Notes under the pieces: model-generated | What the model saw: only the letters and a program-made list of their open reading frames with translations | What the model was told of the DNA's origin: nothing | The model's database searches: none | Assembly: GCA_002366635.1 (NCBI GenBank) | Contig: DFBN01000016.1 | Location: 1 to 8,156, forward strand | Direction: 5' to 3' | DNA from: Caldifarciminota bacterium UBA3079 | GTDB lineage: Bacteria; Hydrothermota; Tepidihabitantia; Tepidihabitantales; Tepidihabitantaceae | DNA: 8,156 nucleotides | Made by a program: the position numbers and the translations under genes | Shown: in pieces, positions 5,973-8,156 of the stretch | Layout: each line of letters begins with the position of its first letter | Position numbering within the stretch: position 1 is the stretch's first letter

Positions 5973-6822
5973 CGACACTCGCCAGCCAGAGCAGGATATC
6001 GACAATCAAAGGCATATCCGAAATAAGCACCTTTTCCGGTGCGCCACCCAAATCCCGCCGGTACACAAGATAAAGATAACGATAGATTCCGTAAAGAACA
6101 AAAGGGAATGTCAGAATAAGATTATGGGAACCGAACTTCTTGACCGTCTCGGGTGCAATCGTATAAAGGCAATAAGCAACAACCGTGGCCGATGTAGCGA
6201 CCGCTATCATCTGGTCAAGCAAACGCTCGGTGTATTTACCAAGAACACTCCGGTGTGAAATCCCTCCGCCCTCAAGAAACATCAGCTCATGCCTGCGCTT
6301 TGCCACAGCCAGGAATACCGCCAGAAGAATAGTGCAGATAAAGAGCCAGGGTGAAATCTCTACATGAATGACAAATGTGCCCGAAATCGCACGCAGCGCA
6401 AACCCTGCAGCTACAATCATCACATCCAGCACTACGACCTGCTTCAGCCGTAAAGAATATGCAAGCTGCATAACGAAGTATGTAGCGCCGACAAGAGCAA
6501 ACCGCCAGTTCAGAAACCAGCCGCCGACCATTCCACCCCCGACAAAAACAACTGCCGCGGCAATAGCCGGACCCTGTTTCAACCGGCCCGATGCTATCGG
6601 TCTGAACCGCTTCTGTGGATGACGCTGGTCATTCTCCCGGTCCACCAGATCATTGATGATATAAACCGCACCTGACAGGAAGCAGAATATAACAAATGCA
6701 GCCACCGACCGCATGACATTCGTAGGTTCCAGCAGGTTCTTGGAAAAGATAAGTGCGGCAAAAACCAGAAGGTTCTTCACCCACTGCTTGGGCCGCATAC
6801 TCTGAATGATTGCTTTGACCAT
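5947..6822 (-). CDS. UbiA-family prenyltransferase, probable decaprenyl-phosphate phosphoribosyltransferase
   Basis: A 291-residue multi-pass membrane protein. The first Asp-rich motif is N57-D58-L-V-D61-R-E-N-D65, followed by RHPQKRFRPIASG (67-79). The second region has Y122-S-L-R-L-K127 and Asp133 in VLDV, then AGFALRAISG. RPKQWVKN at 10-17 and the HP-K-RP signature are those of the DPPR synthase branch (mycobacterial UbiA, Rv3806c), which joins PRPP to a polyprenyl phosphate, rather than of 4-hydroxybenzoate or heme O prenyltransferases. The product is normally epimerised to polyprenyl-phosphoryl arabinose; those epimerase genes (dprE1, dprE2) are not in the window. GAGG lies 2 bases before the ATG at 6822, and a promoter sits immediately upstream. 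The gene is convergent with the GT-C gene, sharing 26 bases at the 3' ends. The family is sure; the polyprenol length is unknown. Confidence 0.9.
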   Translation of the reverse strand: MVKAIIQSMRPKQWVKNLLVFAALIFSKNLLEPTNVMRSVAAFVIFCFLSGAVYIINDLVDRENDQRHPQKRFRPIASGRLKQGPAIAAAVVFVGGGMVGGWFLNWRFALVGATYFVMQLAYSLRLKQVVVLDVMIVAAGFALRAISGTFVIHVEISPWLFICTILLAVFLAVAKRRHELMFLEGGGISHRSVLGKYTERLLDQMIAVATSATVVAYCLYTIAPETVKKFGSHNLILTFPFVLYGIYRYLYLVYRRDLGGAPEKVLISDMPLIVDILLWLASVVIVLYLKF

Positions 6823-6831
6823 TACCTCAAA

Positions 6832-6859
6832 CTTCTACCGGAAACGGCTCAAATGTCAA
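6832..6859 (-). promoter_or_regulatory. Putative promoter of the UbiA-family gene, placed for a near-leaderless transcript
   Basis: On the minus strand, a perfect TTGACA (6859-6854) is followed by 16 bases and TAGAAG (6837-6832; four of six match TATAAT). Nine bases separate the -10 box from the ATG at 6822, the same geometry as at purQ. Transcription would start about at the GAGG or just before the ATG. The -10 is weak, so the assignment rests mainly on the -35 and the matching geometry. Confidence 0.45.
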
Positions 6860-6886
6860 CTTCTGTCGGTGCATGGATAAAACCGT

Positions 6887-6914
6887 TTGACATATTCTCA
6901 AATAGACCTATATT
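6887..6914 (+). promoter_or_regulatory. Sigma-70 type promoter of the Asp-box protein gene
   Basis: A perfect TTGACA (6887-6892) is followed by a 16-base spacer and TATATT (6909-6914; five of six match). The predicted start near 6921 gives a leader of about 20 bases that contains the ribosome site. The -35 lies 27 bases from that of the divergent UbiA promoter. Confidence 0.65.
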
Positions 6915-6928
6915 CATTCATATAAAGT

Positions 6929-6934
6929 GAGGAG
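6929..6934 (+). promoter_or_regulatory. Ribosome binding site of the Asp-box protein gene
   Basis: GAGGAG lies five bases before the ATG at 6940. This is a strong Shine-Dalgarno match and it decides the start codon; the hydrophobic signal peptide follows at once. Confidence 0.8.
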
Positions 6935-6939
6935 ATGTA

Positions 6940-8156
6940 ATGAAAGCTTTTGGAGTATCCGCCCTGATGGTGCCAGGACTCCTTCTGGCCGCATTGAATT
7001 TCAGCAACCCGGTGATGTGCTCCGACCAGACCAGTGAATGGTGGAGCGCAGGTAACGGCTGCATCGGTGCAAACAGCGAACTATATGAAGCCTGGAACCA
7101 CACCGGCTTGGGCAGCGGTGATGGCGGCATCTACTTCGCCGCATCCTATGATACGAACCAGACCTGGTCCAGTGACATCACGGTCCACTACTGGGACCCT
7201 ACCTGGATTCACGCCGAGTACAAAAGCCCGAAACTGGCCGCAACCGGGGATACAGTTTACTGTATTTACTGGGTAAGACCCGAACACGCCTCCCTTACTT
7301 ATTACTTGTATTGCTCCAGGTCTGACGACCATGGTGCAACCTGGAACATCTTCGATATATCGATAACCGGCTCGCCCGGCACGACGCGGGGGCATAATTT
7401 CGCAATCGGCCCGGACAGAGCAGTCAACCTGGTGTTCGCTACCGCACCGAGCATCTACGTGAAGAGCAAACCATACTTCTGCCGCTCTACTAACGGCGGG
7501 GTAACCTTTTCCACCCCGATTCTCTTGCCGTGCGACACCACCAATGTCATTGCAACCAATCCGAGTATTGCAGTCGCTGATGACGGCACTATATTCGTGG
7601 TCGCCAGCTACAGCAGAATACAGGACGGCTTGGACCTCTACCTGGCCGTCTCACACGACAATGGGGCAACATTCGATACCACAAATCTCACCCCGGTTCT
7701 CGGCAGCGGCTACTACCCGATACTCCGTGTCGGCACCAATAACCGCCTGTACCTTTGCTACGAGACCGAGGATGACCAGATTAAGTTCACTTTTTCCACT
7801 GACCAGGGTGTTACTTGGCAGACTCCGTTCCAGATTGTCGGCGACAATTTCGGATGGACATTTGCGGCCAGGGACGACCGGCTCCTTGCGGTATGGAACG
7901 ACGGTTCGAGCTGGCGACTATACCAGCGCAACTCGGCCGACGCCGGCGCAACCTGGTCCGAACCGGGCCGGGTGTGGCCGACCGCCCCGTTTCCCAGCGA
8001 CTGGCTGCAACTATCCGGTGACATCCGCAACGACTTGGCAATTATCTCGATGCATCCTGAACCTGGCAATGTTGAAGCCCAATACTGCTCCCATGCCAAA
8101 TGGCTTAGCGGCATCACCGGGCCGAAATCCGCACCACTCAGAACCAGGGCTTCGCT
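6940..8156 (+). CDS. Secreted Asp-box (BNR/sialidase-like) beta-propeller protein, C-terminus beyond window
   Basis: From ATG 6940 the frame is open to the window edge (405 codons plus two bases). Residues 1 to about 27 form a signal peptide (MKAFG, hydrophobic core to about 19, then NPVMC). Six Asp-box motifs of the form S-x-D-x-G-x-T-W/F follow: 69-76 (degenerate, Asn for Gly), 128-135, 183-190 (Asn for Asp), 238-245, 286-293 and 332-339. Spacing of about 46 to 59 residues fits one box per propeller blade, so one six-bladed propeller is likely. Eight cysteines (27, 41, 108, 125, 181, 198, 273, 383) suggest disulfides in an exported protein. The arginine triad and other catalytic residues of true sialidases were not identified, so binding or structural roles are as likely as glycosidase activity. 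The stretch after 390 (GPKSAPLRTRAS) looks like a linker into a C-terminal domain outside the window. It has its own promoter and strong ribosome site. Confidence 0.85.
   Translation, partial: MKAFGVSALMVPGLLLAALNFSNPVMCSDQTSEWWSAGNGCIGANSELYEAWNHTGLGSGDGGIYFAASYDTNQTWSSDITVHYWDPTWIHAEYKSPKLAATGDTVYCIYWVRPEHASLTYYLYCSRSDDHGATWNIFDISITGSPGTTRGHNFAIGPDRAVNLVFATAPSIYVKSKPYFCRSTNGGVTFSTPILLPCDTTNVIATNPSIAVADDGTIFVVASYSRIQDGLDLYLAVSHDNGATFDTTNLTPVLGSGYYPILRVGTNNRLYLCYETEDDQIKFTFSTDQGVTWQTPFQIVGDNFGWTFAARDDRLLAVWNDGSSWRLYQRNSADAGATWSEPGRVWPTAPFPSDWLQLSGDIRNDLAIISMHPEPGNVEAQYCSHAKWLSGITGPKSAPLRTRAS

Noticed and set aside
7758..8117. A 119-codon minus-strand frame opposite the Asp-box gene
   Set aside because: The plus strand has signal peptide, ribosome site, promoter and repeat motifs; the minus frame has none.

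Overview
The window reads as a piece of a bacterial chromosome with moderate GC, compact gene packing and no sign of plasmid, phage or insertion-sequence genes. A gingipain-type C25 protease with a signal peptide, a secreted Asp-box (BNR) propeller protein and a GT-C glycosyltransferase carrying a TPR tail together recall uncultured diderm lineages of the FCB / candidate division WOR-3 type. That placement is an inference from gene content; no rRNA or other taxonomic marker is present.

Layout: (1) positions 1-1424, minus strand: N-terminal 474 residues of a secreted C25 cysteine peptidase, cut by the window edge. (2) 1425-1629: a divergent intergenic region with a strong minus-strand promoter and a plus-strand promoter lying very close to the purQ start. 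(3) 1630-5972, plus strand: a tightly overlapping four-gene cluster: purQ (purine synthesis), a small [2Fe-2S] protein, an FAD/NAD-linked oxidoreductase of the HCN-synthase / amine-dehydrogenase type, and a large membrane glycosyltransferase with a TPR tail. (4) 5947-6822, minus strand: a UbiA-family prenyltransferase with the signature of decaprenyl-phosphate phosphoribosyltransferase, convergent with the glycosyltransferase and overlapping its 3' end by 26 bases. (5) 6823-6939: a second divergent promoter region. (6) 6940-8156, plus strand: a secreted Asp-box repeat protein, cut by the right edge.

Working together: the [2Fe-2S] protein and the flavoprotein probably form one enzyme complex, though the usual third (substrate-oxidising) subunit is absent. 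The UbiA enzyme would make a polyprenyl-phosphate pentose at the inner face of the membrane, and the GT-C enzyme resembles transferases that use such a lipid donor on the outer face. Their adjacency suggests a lipid-linked pentose (arabinan-like) pathway comparable to the mycobacterial aftB/ubiA pair. PurQ has no obvious functional link to the genes behind it.

The two divergent intergenic regions share an architecture: each has back-to-back perfect TTGACA -35 boxes. The promoters of purQ and the UbiA gene both leave exactly nine bases between the -10 box and the start codon, which suggests leaderless or near-leaderless transcripts. No tRNA, rRNA, CRISPR, transposon or convincing intrinsic terminator was seen, and no gene-free stretch exceeds about 205 bases.
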